A stretch of DNA of 64,000 nucleotides from Affinundibacterium macrobrachii (GCF_014652415.1 NZ_BMYT01000002.1:703756-767755), one strand, 5' to 3'. Positions 53,520 to 63,079 are shown, numbered from the stretch's first letter. Translations and numbers: made by a program. The notes: a model not told the origin generated them from the letters alone.

Positions 53520-54700
53520 TTCTACTCGATCAAATCCAACATGAATTAGCGGCCTTAGACGCGAAGAGTTTGCGTCGTCGTCGCCGTCATGCAGAGAGCC
53601 CGAGTGCCCCGCGTGTCAAAGTTGACGGTCGCGATATGCTGGCGTTTTGTAGTAATGATTATCTCGGCTTGGCCGCGCATCCAAAAATTGTCGCCGCTTT
53701 GCAAGATGGCGCCAATCTGTACGGGGTGGGTAGTGGTGCTTCGCATTTGATTAGTGGCCACAGTCGCGCCCACGCTGTTCTTGAAGAGCGCCTTGCTGAA
53801 TTTGTCGCGCCGCATTTGGTGAACGCCAAAGCGCTGTATTTTTGCACCGGCTATATGGCGAATCTCGCCGTATTGGCGGGCTTGGCTGCGGTGTCTGGTA
53901 AAAAGACGGAATTATTTTCCGAATCGCTGAATCATGCGTCTTTGATTGATGGCGCTAAATTGTCGCGCGCAAAATTGCAGGTGTATCCGCATGGCGATGT
54001 CGCGAGTTTGCGTAGTATGCTGCAAGCGTCTTCAGCAGCGACGAAAATCGTGGTTAGCGATAGCGTCTTTAGTATGGATGGCAACCTGGCTCCCGTGCCA
54101 GAATTGCTCGCCTTGTGCGAAGAGTTTAATGCATGGCTGGTGATTGATGATGCGCATGGCTTTGGTGCCTTAGGTGCGAATGGTCGTGGCGTCTTGGAGC
54201 ACTTCAATCTGCGTTCGCCTAATCTTGTCTATATGGGCACTTTAGGCAAATCGGCTGGAGTCGGCGGCGCTTTTGTGGCTGCACATGCCGATGTGATTGA
54301 ATGGTTGGTCAACAAGGCGCGTCCTTACATTTATACGACCGCTGCACCACCGGCCTTGGCACATGCCCTATTGACGAGTTTAGATATTATCCAAGGCGAA
54401 GAAGGACATGCGCGCCGTGCTCATTTGCAGGTGTTGATTGCGCAATTGCGCCGCGATTTGAAGCTTAAACGCTGGACTTTAATGCCATCTGATACCGCAG
54501 TGCAGCCTATCGTGATTGGTGACAATGCTGAGAGTTTGCAAGCCGCGGCATGTTTGTACGAACAAGGATTTTGGGTGCCGGCGATACGGCCACCAACCGT
54601 GCCAGTAGGAGCAGCGCGTTTGCGGATTACTTTGTCTGCTGCGCATACCTCGGAAGATTTGGCATTGTTGATTGATGCTGTGAATGGTTTGGAAGTGTGA
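53516..54700 (+). CDS. bioF: 8-amino-7-oxononanoate synthase
   Basis: A 394-residue alpha-oxoamine synthase. The motifs are [33 protein letters not shown], the cofactor-binding [10 protein letters not shown] and the PLP lysine Lys245 in [13 protein letters not shown]. It condenses pimeloyl-ACP (or CoA) with alanine to give KAPA. The start is GTG 53516, overlapping bioA. The pimeloyl-precursor genes bioC and bioH are not in this window. Confidence 0.95.
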   Translation: MILLDQIQHELAALDAKSLRRRRRHAESPSAPRVKVDGRDMLAFCSNDYLGLAAHPKIVAALQDGANLYGVGSGASHLISGHSRAHAVLEERLAEFVAPHLVNAKALYFCTGYMANLAVLAGLAAVSGKKTELFSESLNHASLIDGAKLSRAKLQVYPHGDVASLRSMLQASSAATKIVVSDSVFSMDGNLAPVPELLALCEEFNAWLVIDDAHGFGALGANGRGVLEHFNLRSPNLVYMGTLGKSAGVGGAFVAAHADVIEWLVNKARPYIYTTAAPPALAHALLTSLDIIQGEEGHARRAHLQVLIAQLRRDLKLKRWTLMPSDTAVQPIVIGDNAESLQAAACLYEQGFWVPAIRPPTVPVGAARLRITLSAAHTSEDLALLIDAVNGLEV

Positions 54701-54711
54701 GGTTTTTAAGT

Positions 54712-54881
54712 TCGCTCTCCCGCAGGTGGGAGGGCGAACGAAGGTATAGCGCTGGGTTGTTTGTCTCCTTCCCCTTCAAGGGGAAGGTTGGGATGGGGGA
54801 TGGGTTTTAGCCGATCATGTGTGACTAGCTTGATTTGAGAAACCCATCCCCACCCTAGCCCTCCCCTTGAAGGGGGAGGGA
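54712..54881. repeat. REPIN-like pair (family A) with an adjoining family B remnant
   Basis: A CTCTCCCGCAGGTGGGAG remnant (54714-54737) lies next to an inverted pair of family A units (54766-54806 and 54840-54881). Together they fill almost all of the 228-bp gap between bioF and bioD. Confidence 0.75.
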
Positions 54882-54928
54882 ATGTAAATGTCGCGTAATG
54901 CAGTTTGTAACCAGATAGATTTTTATAA

Positions 54929-55615
54929 ATGCAAAACAGAACAAACGATTATTTCATCACTGGCACTGATACAGAAATCGGCAAGACTTTCATTACGTCG
55001 GCTTTGCTACGCGCTTTCACGCAGCAAGGAAGATCGACGCTAGGGATGAAGCCTATCGCTTCAGGTGCAGATGAAATCGACGGTGTTTTGCATAACGAAG
55101 ATGTAGCTAGTTTGGTTGCAGCATCGAGCGTGAAAGCACCACAAGAAATCGTCGTGCCTTATTTGATGCGTACCCCAGCGGCACCGCATATTGTGGCGCG
55201 GTTAGAAAACGTGAAGATGGATGTGCAGCATATTCAGTACTGCTATCAACAAGCACAAGGCCTCGCGGATGTGGTTTTGGTGGAAGGTGTAGGTGGATTT
55301 TGCGTGCCCTTGGATGATGATACGAGTACCGTCGATTTGGCGCAGCGTTTGGGCTTGCCCGTGATTCTGGTGGTGGGGATGCGTTTGGGTTGCATCAACC
55401 ATGCACTGCTCACCGCGCAAGCGATTCGCGCTAGCGGTTTGCGTTTGGCCGCATGGGTGGCGAATACGGTTGACACGGAAATGCGGTTCTTTGATGAAAA
55501 TGTAGAAGCATTACGGCAGCGCCTAGGCGCGCCATGTTTAGGTGTAGTGCCGCGCTTAGCTGCCGATCAGGTTGCGCAAGCGAGTCAGTATGTGGATTTG
55601 AATTTATTGAAGTAA
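54929..55615 (+). CDS. bioD: ATP-dependent dethiobiotin synthetase
   Basis: A 228-residue P-loop enzyme: [17 protein letters not shown] (Walker A variant of BioD), [13 protein letters not shown], and the [14 protein letters not shown]alker B region. It closes the ureido ring of biotin using CO2 and ATP on DAPA to give dethiobiotin. It is 10 bp upstream of bioB and certainly in the same unit. Confidence 0.95.
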   Translation: MQNRTNDYFITGTDTEIGKTFITSALLRAFTQQGRSTLGMKPIASGADEIDGVLHNEDVASLVAASSVKAPQEIVVPYLMRTPAAPHIVARLENVKMDVQHIQYCYQQAQGLADVVLVEGVGGFCVPLDDDTSTVDLAQRLGLPVILVVGMRLGCINHALLTAQAIRASGLRLAAWVANTVDTEMRFFDENVEALRQRLGAPCLGVVPRLAADQVAQASQYVDLNLLK

Positions 55616-55625
55616 GGAAGAGATC

Positions 55626-56690
55626 ATGGAACAAACTTTGAACAACGAAGCAGCGACGGGTACAACTGCAGGTGCAATCCCTAGTGCGCCCATCTCGTTT
55701 CAAGCACCAGTCAAGCCGATTACGGCGGAGACTTGGCCGGTAGAAGACGTCATGGCATTGTTTGATCTGCCGTTCAATGATTTGCTCTTCAAGGCGCAAG
55801 TTTTGCATCGTGAAAATTTTCCGAATGGTGACGTGGAATTGGCAACCTTGTTGTCTATCAAAACCGGTGGCTGTGAAGAGGATTGTGGCTATTGCCCACA
55901 AGCCGCACGTTACGACACGGGCGTTGAAGCGAAAAAAATGATGGATGTGCGCGAAGTCTTGAATGCAGCGAAAGCAGCACGCGAAAGTGGTGCGACCCGT
56001 TTCTGTATGGGCGCAGCATGGCGCTCACCCAAAGATAGGGACATGGAAAAAGTCGAAACCATGGTACGCGAAGTGAAAGCGATGGGCTTAGAAACTTGCG
56101 CGACTTTGGGCATGCTCAAAGAAGAGCAAGCGCAGCGTTTGAAAGATGCAGGTTTGGATTACTACAACCACAATCTCGATACCGCACCAGAGTTCTACAA
56201 CAACGTGATTTCGACACGTGATTACCAAGATCGCTTGGATACGCTAGGTCACGTGCGTACAGCTGGTCTCAAAGTCTGCTGTGGCGGTATTGTCGGCATG
56301 GGCGAAACACGTCGTCAACGTGCAGGTTTGATCGCGCAATTAGCGAACTTAAATCCTTATCCAGAATCTGTACCAGTGAATCATTTGGTGCAAGTTGAAG
56401 GCACACCTTTACATGGGCTTGATCCGCTTGACCCATTGGAATTCGTCCGCACCATCGCTGTAGCTCGCATCACTATGCCAAAAGCGCGCGTGCGTTTATC
56501 TGCCGGCCGCCGTCAAATGGGCGAAGCAGTGCAAGCAATGTGTTTCTTGGCTGGTGCGAATTCGATTTTCTATGGCGACAAACTGTTGACGACAGATAAT
56601 CCAGAAGCCGAAGACGATAAAGTCTTGTTGGAGAAATTGGGTTTGAAAACGCGTGGCGTGGTGGAGAAGAAAGCAGGTAGTTGTAGTTAA
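55626..56690 (+). CDS. bioB: Biotin synthase
   Basis: A 354-residue radical-SAM enzyme. The 4Fe-4S cluster cysteines are Cys83, Cys87 and Cys90 ([12 protein letters not shown]); [16 protein letters not shown], the YYNHNLDT pattern and late [13 protein letters not shown] complete the family pattern. It inserts sulfur into dethiobiotin. A hydrophilic N-terminal extension of roughly 35 residues, rich in Ala/Thr/Pro, precedes the conserved part. AAGGAAGAG lies just before the ATG. Confidence 0.96.
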   Translation: MEQTLNNEAATGTTAGAIPSAPISFQAPVKPITAETWPVEDVMALFDLPFNDLLFKAQVLHRENFPNGDVELATLLSIKTGGCEEDCGYCPQAARYDTGVEAKKMMDVREVLNAAKAARESGATRFCMGAAWRSPKDRDMEKVETMVREVKAMGLETCATLGMLKEEQAQRLKDAGLDYYNHNLDTAPEFYNNVISTRDYQDRLDTLGHVRTAGLKVCCGGIVGMGETRRQRAGLIAQLANLNPYPESVPVNHLVQVEGTPLHGLDPLDPLEFVRTIAVARITMPKARVRLSAGRRQMGEAVQAMCFLAGANSIFYGDKLLTTDNPEAEDDKVLLEKLGLKTRGVVEKKAGSCS

Positions 56691-56754
56691 TTTTTTTGCC
56701 CCGAGGGCGTAGCGAGCGCGGAGCTTTAATATTAAGTCGACGAATAAAGCGAAA

Positions 56755-56988
56755 ATGAATTTTAAAATTTACGATGTGGTTCGTTTGCTTGGTATGAGTG
56801 CTAACTGCGAGTTTGTATCGGACGCTTTTAATTTGCGAGTGCCTAAAGTTGGCGATGTTGCGACAATTGTGGAAGTTTATGAACATCCGCCAGGTTACAT
56901 CCTCGAGTGTTGCGATCAAACCGGCGCGTCGGAATGGATGCTTGTTTTTGAAGAAAAAGATGTTCAACTCGAGCTTGTTAATATTTGA
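56755..56988 (+). CDS. Small DUF4926-like protein
   Basis: A 77-residue protein (FKIYDVVRLLGMSAN... KVGDVATIVEVYEHPPGYILEC), a compact SH3-like beta barrel of the DUF4926 type, whose hallmark is DVVxL...GDVGTVVEVY. Members are frequent beside toxin genes and in metabolic operons; the function is unknown. It lies between bioB and liuD, 23 bp before the latter. The start lacks a strong ribosome binding site. Confidence 0.65.
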   Translation: MNFKIYDVVRLLGMSANCEFVSDAFNLRVPKVGDVATIVEVYEHPPGYILECCDQTGASEWMLVFEEKDVQLELVNI

Positions 56989-57011
56989 ATTAGAGAAGAA
57001 AGATAAAAATC

Positions 57012-59006
57012 ATGTTTAGCAAAATCCTCATCGCCAACCGTGGCGAAATTGCTTGCCGTGTTGCCGCGACTGCGCGTCGCATGGGCATTAAGACTGTGGC
57101 GGTGTATTCCGAAGCAGATGCCAATGCTAAGCATGTGGCGGTGTGTGATGAAGCGGTATTGATTGGTCCTGCAGCCGCCAAAGAAAGTTATCTGCGTGCC
57201 GATAAGATTATCGAAGTGGCGTTGGCAACCGGTGCGCAAGCGATTCACCCTGGCTATGGTTTCTTGTCTGAGAATAGTGAGTTTGCGAATGCGTGCGCGA
57301 AAGCGGGTATTGCGTTTATCGGCCCACCAGCTTCTGCGATTGAAGCCATGGGTAGCAAGTCTGCGGCCAAATCTTTGATGGAAAAAGCCAATGTACCTTT
57401 GGTGCCTGGCTATCATGGTGACAATCAAGACCCAGATTTCTTGCAAGGCGAGGCAGATCGCATTGGCTATCCCGTATTGTTGAAAGCCAGCGCAGGCGGC
57501 GGTGGTAAAGGCATGCGCGTGATCGAGAAATCTGCAGACTTCAAAGATGGCTTGGCATCTTGCAAGCGCGAAGCGATCAATTCTTTTGGCGACGATAAAG
57601 TGCTTGCTGAAAAATATTTGCAACGTCCTCGCCATATTGAGATTCAAGTATTTGCCGATACGCATGGTAATTGTGTTTATCTATTTGAGCGCGATTGTTC
57701 AGTACAACGTCGTCATCAAAAAGTATTGGAAGAAGCACCAGCTCCTGGTATGACAGCAGAACGTCGTGCCGCGATGGGTGAAGCGGCGGTGGCGGCAGCG
57801 AAAGCGGTCGGCTATGTCGGTGCCGGCACAGTCGAGTTCATCGCCAACCAAGATGGTTCTTTCTATTTTATGGAAATGAACACCCGTTTGCAGGTGGAAC
57901 ATCCTGTGACCGAAATGATTACAGGCACGGATTTGGTAGAGTGGCAGTTACGTGTCGCAGCGGGTGAACAATTGCCTTTGCAACAGTCGCAATTGCAGAT
58001 TCACGGTCACGCGATTGAAGCGCGTGTGTATGCAGAAAATCCTGAAAAAGGTTTCTTGCCGTCGATCGGTACTTTGCGCCATGCACGTACTCCAAGCGCC
58101 GTGAATTTCGAGCTTGGCGGCGCACCAGATCCAGCCGCATTTAGGATCGATAGCGGCGTACGCGAAGGCGATACGATTTCACCTTTCTACGACCCGATGA
58201 TTGCGAAGATGATTGTGTGGGGCAAAGACAGAACCGAAGCCTTGGCGCGCATGGCGCAAGCACTAGCGCAATATCAGATTGTGGGCTTGAATTCGAATAT
58301 CGCATTTTTATCGCGCCTGATTACCAGTCAAGCTTTCTCAACGGCGGATTTGGATACGGGCTTGATTGAACGTAATCACGCAGCCTTATTCCCTACACCT
58401 GCTCCGGCCAATTTGGCAATCTTGTCTTTGGCTGCGGTGTCCTTGTTGCAGTCAGAAAAATCGATAGGTGCAGATCCATGGCAAAGCAGTCAAGGCTGGC
58501 GTATGAATAGCTACATGCAACGTGGATTGCAATTCGCTGAAGAACATCAAACGCATGCAGTGCAAGTGACTTACATGCAAGACGCATGGATTATCGCGGC
58601 AAATGGCGAAAGCGAAACGGTGCGCTTAGTGTCGCGCAGTGGTGAGGATGTCGTGCTAGCCATCGCACAGCAAACTGTGAAAGGCACGGTGGTCCGCGAT
58701 GGCGAACATTTCCACGTATTTAGCCAAGGCACGCACTACGATTTGCATTACAACGATGTGATGGCACACGCGGGCGAAGCAGAAGCAGAAGGCGGCCGTT
58801 TAACTGCACCGATGCCAGGTAAGATCGTTGCCGTGGTGGTGAAGAAAGGTCAAGAAGTGAAAAAGGGTGAAGCGCTATTAATCATGGAAGCGATGAAGAT
58901 GGAGCACACGATTTCTGCCCCGCATGATGGCGTGGTAGAAGAAGTCTTGTATGCGGTAGGTGATCAAGTGATTGAAGGCGCGCCGTTGTTGAACTTTAAG
59001 CAGTAA
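57012..59006 (+). CDS. liuD: Methylcrotonyl-CoA carboxylase, biotin-carrying (alpha) subunit
   Basis: A 664-residue protein: biotin carboxylase N-domain (ILIANRGEIACRVAATARR), ATP-grasp domain (LLKASAGGGGKGMRVI; FFEMNTRLQVEHPVTEM-like FMEMNTRLQVEHPVT), carboxylase C-domain, a linker/BT region and a biotinyl domain ending MEAMKMEHTI with Lys629 as the biotin site, 35 residues from the C-terminus. It carboxylates its own biotin with bicarbonate and ATP and passes CO2 to LiuB. Length and motifs fit MCC alpha. Confidence 0.95.
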   Translation: MFSKILIANRGEIACRVAATARRMGIKTVAVYSEADANAKHVAVCDEAVLIGPAAAKESYLRADKIIEVALATGAQAIHPGYGFLSENSEFANACAKAGIAFIGPPASAIEAMGSKSAAKSLMEKANVPLVPGYHGDNQDPDFLQGEADRIGYPVLLKASAGGGGKGMRVIEKSADFKDGLASCKREAINSFGDDKVLAEKYLQRPRHIEIQVFADTHGNCVYLFERDCSVQRRHQKVLEEAPAPGMTAERRAAMGEAAVAAAKAVGYVGAGTVEFIANQDGSFYFMEMNTRLQVEHPVTEMITGTDLVEWQLRVAAGEQLPLQQSQLQIHGHAIEARVYAENPEKGFLPSIGTLRHARTPSAVNFELGGAPDPAAFRIDSGVREGDTISPFYDPMIAKMIVWGKDRTEALARMAQALAQYQIVGLNSNIAFLSRLITSQAFSTADLDTGLIERNHAALFPTPAPANLAILSLAAVSLLQSEKSIGADPWQSSQGWRMNSYMQRGLQFAEEHQTHAVQVTYMQDAWIIAANGESETVRLVSRSGEDVVLAIAQQTVKGTVVRDGEHFHVFSQGTHYDLHYNDVMAHAGEAEAEGGRLTAPMPGKIVAVVVKKGQEVKKGEALLIMEAMKMEHTISAPHDGVVEEVLYAVGDQVIEGAPLLNFKQ

Positions 59007-59018
59007 GGATATTGGAAC

Positions 59019-59208
59019 TCCTCTCCCGCAAGCGGGAGAGGGGCAGGGGTGAGGGTGTTTGATAAACTGCAAAGTGTCTAGCGCCAGTGGCAAATTGGCG
59101 ATTAGATGTTACTGTTATGTTGTTGCCGAAATTTGAAAAGAACATCATGCATTTTCATTGCTTCGCTACCCTCATCCCTAACCCTTCTCCCGCTTGCGGG
59201 AGAAGGGA
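59019..59208. repeat. REPIN-like inverted pair (family B) after liuD
   Basis: Left unit CTCTCCCGCAAGCGGGAGAG plus GGGCAGGGGTGAGGG tail (59019-59056); right unit CTACCCTCATCCCTAA plus CTTCTCCCGCTTGCGGGAGAAG (59166-59208). The two face each other about 110 bp apart, directly before the DUF559 gene. Confidence 0.8.
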
Positions 59209-59228
59209 ACTAAAGCAAGCTAGCTGAT

Positions 59229-59615
59229 ATGGAAGAAATCACGCCACATCATCCACACAAAGTTCCCGACGATCTCAAGCAATACGCCAGAGAAATGCGC
59301 AAGAACATGCCAGATGCGGAGCAATTGCTTTGGTATTTGTTACGGAATAGACGGCTAGCTGGCGCAAAATTTCGCAGGCAGCATCTAGTTGGTCGTTATA
59401 TTCTCGATTTTTATTGCGTAGAAAAGAAGCTCGCAATAGAGCTAGATGGTGGTCAACATAGCGAACAACAAACTTACGATCGACAACGAGGTATCTATTT
59501 AAAGCAACAAGGTATTGAGGTGTTGCGCTTTTGGAATAATCAAATGCTGTCAGAAACTGAATCAGTTCTTGAAGTGATTTACTCGACGGTCACCAAAGAA
59601 ACATCTCTCCTGTAG
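59229..59615 (+). CDS. DUF559 domain endonuclease-like protein (Vsr-like fold)
   Basis: A 128-residue protein with the DUF559 pattern: ARE-MRKNMPDAEQLLWYLLRNRRL, KFRRQHLVGRYILDFYCVEKKLAIELDGGQH and GIEVLRFWNNQML. The Asp of ILDF and the ELDGG residues match the active-site layout of the restriction endonuclease/Vsr-like fold. Function is not known; family members are common as single small genes in repeat-rich intergenic regions. The ribosome binding site is poor. Confidence 0.85.
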   Translation: MEEITPHHPHKVPDDLKQYAREMRKNMPDAEQLLWYLLRNRRLAGAKFRRQHLVGRYILDFYCVEKKLAIELDGGQHSEQQTYDRQRGIYLKQQGIEVLRFWNNQMLSETESVLEVIYSTVTKETSLL

Positions 59616-59758
59616 GCTGCGAATTTCAAATGCTGGGTAGGGGTGAGCGCAGTTGATAAGTTGCAAAGTATTAAGAACGAGTAGCACATAAGGATGGATT
59701 GCGCCGCCTCATAGTGGCTTGATCGTTCAAATGATTTTTAAATTGGTAGATCAGAAAA

Positions 59759-60688
59759 ATGAACATAATCTATTACGCAGCAGGTGCGAATCCTGAAGTT
59801 TGGTTAAACGCTTTCCACCACTATCTGCCCGATGCCAATATTCGGATTTGGGAAGAAGGCGATAACGCGCCAGCCGATTATGCACTGGTGTGGAAACCAC
59901 CTGCAGCCATGCTGCGTGGACGTAACGATTTGAAAGCGATCTTCAATCTTGGCGCTGGTGTGGATGCGATCTTGCAATTAGGCGATGCCTTGCCGCAAGG
60001 CGTGCCTTTGATTCGTGTCGATGATGCGGGTATGGGCGTGCAGATGGCGGAATATGTGAGTCACGCGGTGTTACGTCATTTCCGTCGTTTTGATGAATAC
60101 GATAGCTTGCAAGCAGACAAGCAATGGCGAGCTTTGCCGCAGCATCAAAAAGAAGATTTTAGTATCGGCATTTTAGGCCTCGGCGTTTTAGGTAATTGCA
60201 TCATAGATGGTCTACGCAGTTCCGGTTTCCCATTGCTTGGCTGGAGTCGCTCCGCAAAACAGATCGCTGGTGTTGAGTGTTTTCATGGCGAGGAAGGTTT
60301 GGATGCTTTCTTAAATCAAACCAAAGTCTTGGTATTGATTTTACCGCTAACCAAAGAGACCGAAAACTTGATGGATAAAACCAAGTTGGCGAAGTTGAAG
60401 CAGGGCGCTTATATCGTGAACGTCGCCCGTGGCGCACACATTGTCGAAGAAGATTTATTATCACTGATTCAGCAAGGTCACATCGCAGGCGCGACACTCG
60501 ACGTGTTCCGCGAAGAACCATTGCCATCAGCCCATCCATTCTGGAGTGAAAAACGTATTCATATCACGCCGCATATTTCTGCCTTAACGGTGCGCGATGA
60601 AAGTGCCAAGCAAATCGCACATAAGATTGCGGCTTTACAGCGCGGTGAATCCGTGGTCGGCGTGGTGGATCAAATCAAGGGTTATTAG
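59759..60688 (+). CDS. ghrA: Glyoxylate/hydroxypyruvate reductase A
   Basis: A 309-residue D-2-hydroxyacid dehydrogenase (E. coli GhrA is 312). The NAD(P)-binding motif GILGLGVLG is in the middle, then catalytic Arg (VARGAHIVEEDL), Glu (DVFREEPLP) and His (TPHISALT). The N-terminal half (YYAAGANPEVWLNAFHHYLPDANI) is GhrA-like. It reduces glyoxylate to glycolate or hydroxypyruvate to glycerate, mainly with NADPH. Near aceK and the liu genes, it fits overflow handling of glyoxylate. Confidence 0.92.
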   Translation: MNIIYYAAGANPEVWLNAFHHYLPDANIRIWEEGDNAPADYALVWKPPAAMLRGRNDLKAIFNLGAGVDAILQLGDALPQGVPLIRVDDAGMGVQMAEYVSHAVLRHFRRFDEYDSLQADKQWRALPQHQKEDFSIGILGLGVLGNCIIDGLRSSGFPLLGWSRSAKQIAGVECFHGEEGLDAFLNQTKVLVLILPLTKETENLMDKTKLAKLKQGAYIVNVARGAHIVEEDLLSLIQQGHIAGATLDVFREEPLPSAHPFWSEKRIHITPHISALTVRDESAKQIAHKIAALQRGESVVGVVDQIKGY

Positions 60689-60740
60689 ACTTAAAAAGAT
60701 CATGGTGCGGAATGTAAATACTAGTGACTAGAATTTGCTA

Positions 60741-60836
60741 TTCCCTCCCCTTCAAGGGGAGGGTTAGGGTGGGGATGGGTTTTGGCGATGAATCTCGCAC
60801 GAGTTAAGCCCATCCTAGCCTTCACCTTGAAGAAGC
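60741..60836. repeat. REPIN-like pair (family A), right half decayed
   Basis: The left unit is intact (TTCCCTCCCCTTCAAGGGG... 60741-60783); the inverted right unit (60802-60836) keeps only the general pattern CCCATCCTAGCCTTCACCTTGAAG. Confidence 0.65.
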
Positions 60837-60898
60837 ATGGCGAGAGCCGCGAAGATTGTAGACTGAAACAAACGCCTTACAGAATTTAGGAGCAGAAA

Positions 60899-61807
60899 AT
60901 GTCTTTACCTACCCAAGTCAAAATCGTCGAAGTCGGTCCGCGTGATGGATTGCAAAACGAAAAAGAAACGATCTCCGCAGAAGTGAAAATTGAACTCGTT
61001 GATCGTTTGACTAATGCCGGTTTTGTGAATATCGAAGCGGCTTCTTTTGTCTCACCGAAATGGGTGCCGCAAATGGCGACCTCAGCCGAGGTGATGGCGG
61101 GAATACAGCGCAAAGCAGGCGTGATTTATTCTGCGTTGACGCCGAATATGAAAGGCTTTGAAGCAGCACTCGCTGCCGGTGCGGATGAAGTGGTGATCTT
61201 TAGCTCTGCTTCAGAAGCGTTTGCACAGAAAAATATCAACTGCTCGATTGCTGAATCGATAGAACGTTTCCGTGACGTCGCTGCAGCGGCTAATCAACAT
61301 AAGATCCGATTACGCGGGAGTATCAGTTGCGCATTTGGTTGTCCGTATCAAGGCGAAGTCACACCAGAGCAAGTTGCTGATGTGGTGAAGTTGATGCGTG
61401 ATCTTGGTTGCGATGAAATTGACATCGCTGACACGATAGGCGTCGGTACGCCGTGTCATGTACAAGCCGTGATGCAGCGCGTTGCACAGGAATTTCCCAT
61501 CGCGCAAATTTCTGGTCACTTCCACGATACTTACGGACAGGCCTTAGCGAATATCTACGCCAGCATGGAAGTTGGCGTGAGCATTTTCCACTCTTCTGTT
61601 GCCGGTCTTGGCGGCTGCCCGTACGCCAAAGGTGCGACTGGTAATGTCGCAACCGAAGATGTGCTGTTCATGATGCAAGGTTTGGGTGTGCATACGGGGA
61701 TCGATTTGAATCAAGTGGTCGATGCGGGACAATTCATTTCTCAACACTTAGGACGCAAAGCGGTTAGTCGCGCAGGGAATGCGATTGCGGCGAAACGTCT
61801 TGCTTAA
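60899..61807 (+). CDS. liuE: Hydroxymethylglutaryl-CoA lyase
   Basis: A 302-residue TIM-barrel lyase of DRE-TIM type: VEVGPRDGLQNEKE at the N-terminus with the metal-binding Asp and catalytic Arg, SPKWVPQMA, the HFHDTYGQAL metal histidines and the signature GLGGCPYAKGATGNVATED with catalytic Cys240. It splits HMG-CoA into acetyl-CoA and acetoacetate, the last step of leucine degradation. Start has AGGAG at good spacing. Eight bases separate it from the next gene. Confidence 0.95.
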   Translation: MSLPTQVKIVEVGPRDGLQNEKETISAEVKIELVDRLTNAGFVNIEAASFVSPKWVPQMATSAEVMAGIQRKAGVIYSALTPNMKGFEAALAAGADEVVIFSSASEAFAQKNINCSIAESIERFRDVAAAANQHKIRLRGSISCAFGCPYQGEVTPEQVADVVKLMRDLGCDEIDIADTIGVGTPCHVQAVMQRVAQEFPIAQISGHFHDTYGQALANIYASMEVGVSIFHSSVAGLGGCPYAKGATGNVATEDVLFMMQGLGVHTGIDLNQVVDAGQFISQHLGRKAVSRAGNAIAAKRLA

Positions 61808-61815
61808 CATTTGAT

Positions 61816-62883
61816 GTGCTAAAGTTTTTTTCTTCCTCTCCGACTTTAGGTGAACTCGCTGTTGGCAAAGACAATAATTTTAATTTATTGCGTTTGTTGG
61901 CAGCGTTTGCCGTTCTAATTAGTCATAGTTTTGCCATGCTTGGTCAACCCGAGCCATTCGCCGCTAGCGTCGGTAAAAATCTGGGCGCGATGGCGGTTGA
62001 TATCTTCTTTGTCGCCAGTGGCTTTTTGGTTGGCGCAAGCTTGATTCGTACTCAGCGCGTTGGTGATTATTTGCTGGCACGTGCTTTGCGGATTTTCCCT
62101 GCCCTGTGGCTGATGCTATTGTTGACAGTGCTAGTGCTCGGTGCAGTGATTACTACTCATGATGCGAATGCTTATTTCAGCGATTGGCAAACTTGGCGTT
62201 ATCTTTGGAAGAATTTTTTTCTAATGCTTGGTGTGGAATTTTATCTTCCTGGGTTATTTGAAACGAATCTTCTGCGAGGTGTTGTTAACGGTTCACTGTG
62301 GAGCATGATTTATGAACTGAGTATGTATGTCTTGCTGCTACTAAGTTGGGTAATTTATGCCTATGCAATACGACGCTTGACCGCTGCGATAGCTCTGTTT
62401 ATTGCGATGCTTGGTTTGGGAACTAGTGTTTGGCTACTTGATCAATTTTACTTGCTTGAGCATTTTCAACTGTTACGTTTTACTTGGTTCTTCTTCATAG
62501 GCACGGCGTATTATTTGTTACGCCATCAGATCCGTTTGTCGGCTAAGCTCATTAGCGTCATCGTTGTGTGCGGAGTAATTGCTTTAGCGATGAGCGGGCA
62601 TCATTTTTTGATGTTGTATTATCTTGCGCTTCCTTATTGCCTATTTTATTTTGCCTACGTTCCTAGTGGCAAAATACGTTCATATAATCGCTTCGGTGAT
62701 TATTCCTATGGCGTCTATTTGTATGCTTTCCCTATTCAGCAGACCTTAGTGTTAATCCATCCTGAATGGAGTGTATTTGGACTGATAGTAAGCGCTGCTG
62801 TGCTCACTTTTGCGTGTGCGGTGTGCTCGTGGCACTGGCTTGAACAGCCCGCATTAGCATGGCGCAAGCGTTTCTTGAAATGA
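61816..62883 (+). CDS. Acyltransferase 3 (OafA/YrhL-like) membrane protein
   Basis: A 355-residue inner-membrane protein with about ten helices. The N-terminal FNLLRLLAAFAVLISHSFAML has the catalytic His of this family, GVYLYAFPIQQTL and the final CAVCSWHWLEQP are the usual late motifs. Members acetylate or succinylate sugars of O-antigen, exopolysaccharide or other glycans at the periplasmic face. It starts at GTG, 8 bp after liuE, with no clear ribosome binding site of its own, so the placement may be incidental. No SGNH domain follows. Confidence 0.88.
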   Translation: MLKFFSSSPTLGELAVGKDNNFNLLRLLAAFAVLISHSFAMLGQPEPFAASVGKNLGAMAVDIFFVASGFLVGASLIRTQRVGDYLLARALRIFPALWLMLLLTVLVLGAVITTHDANAYFSDWQTWRYLWKNFFLMLGVEFYLPGLFETNLLRGVVNGSLWSMIYELSMYVLLLLSWVIYAYAIRRLTAAIALFIAMLGLGTSVWLLDQFYLLEHFQLLRFTWFFFIGTAYYLLRHQIRLSAKLISVIVVCGVIALAMSGHHFLMLYYLALPYCLFYFAYVPSGKIRSYNRFGDYSYGVYLYAFPIQQTLVLIHPEWSVFGLIVSAAVLTFACAVCSWHWLEQPALAWRKRFLK

Positions 62884-63079
62884 TGTAGCTGCCGAGGCAA
62901 CTCCGGTATTACTAAAAAATTTTTACCGGATAATTTGTTGAATTTTCCAATAAATTTCTGGTTAAAATGCGGACTACTTTCTGCATAATCGTTATCTATT
63001 TGCAGAAATTGTTTCACTCAATTCAGATAACGCAACTAAGTTCACACAATTAAGTTTGCTCAACCAAGAGGGAATTACC

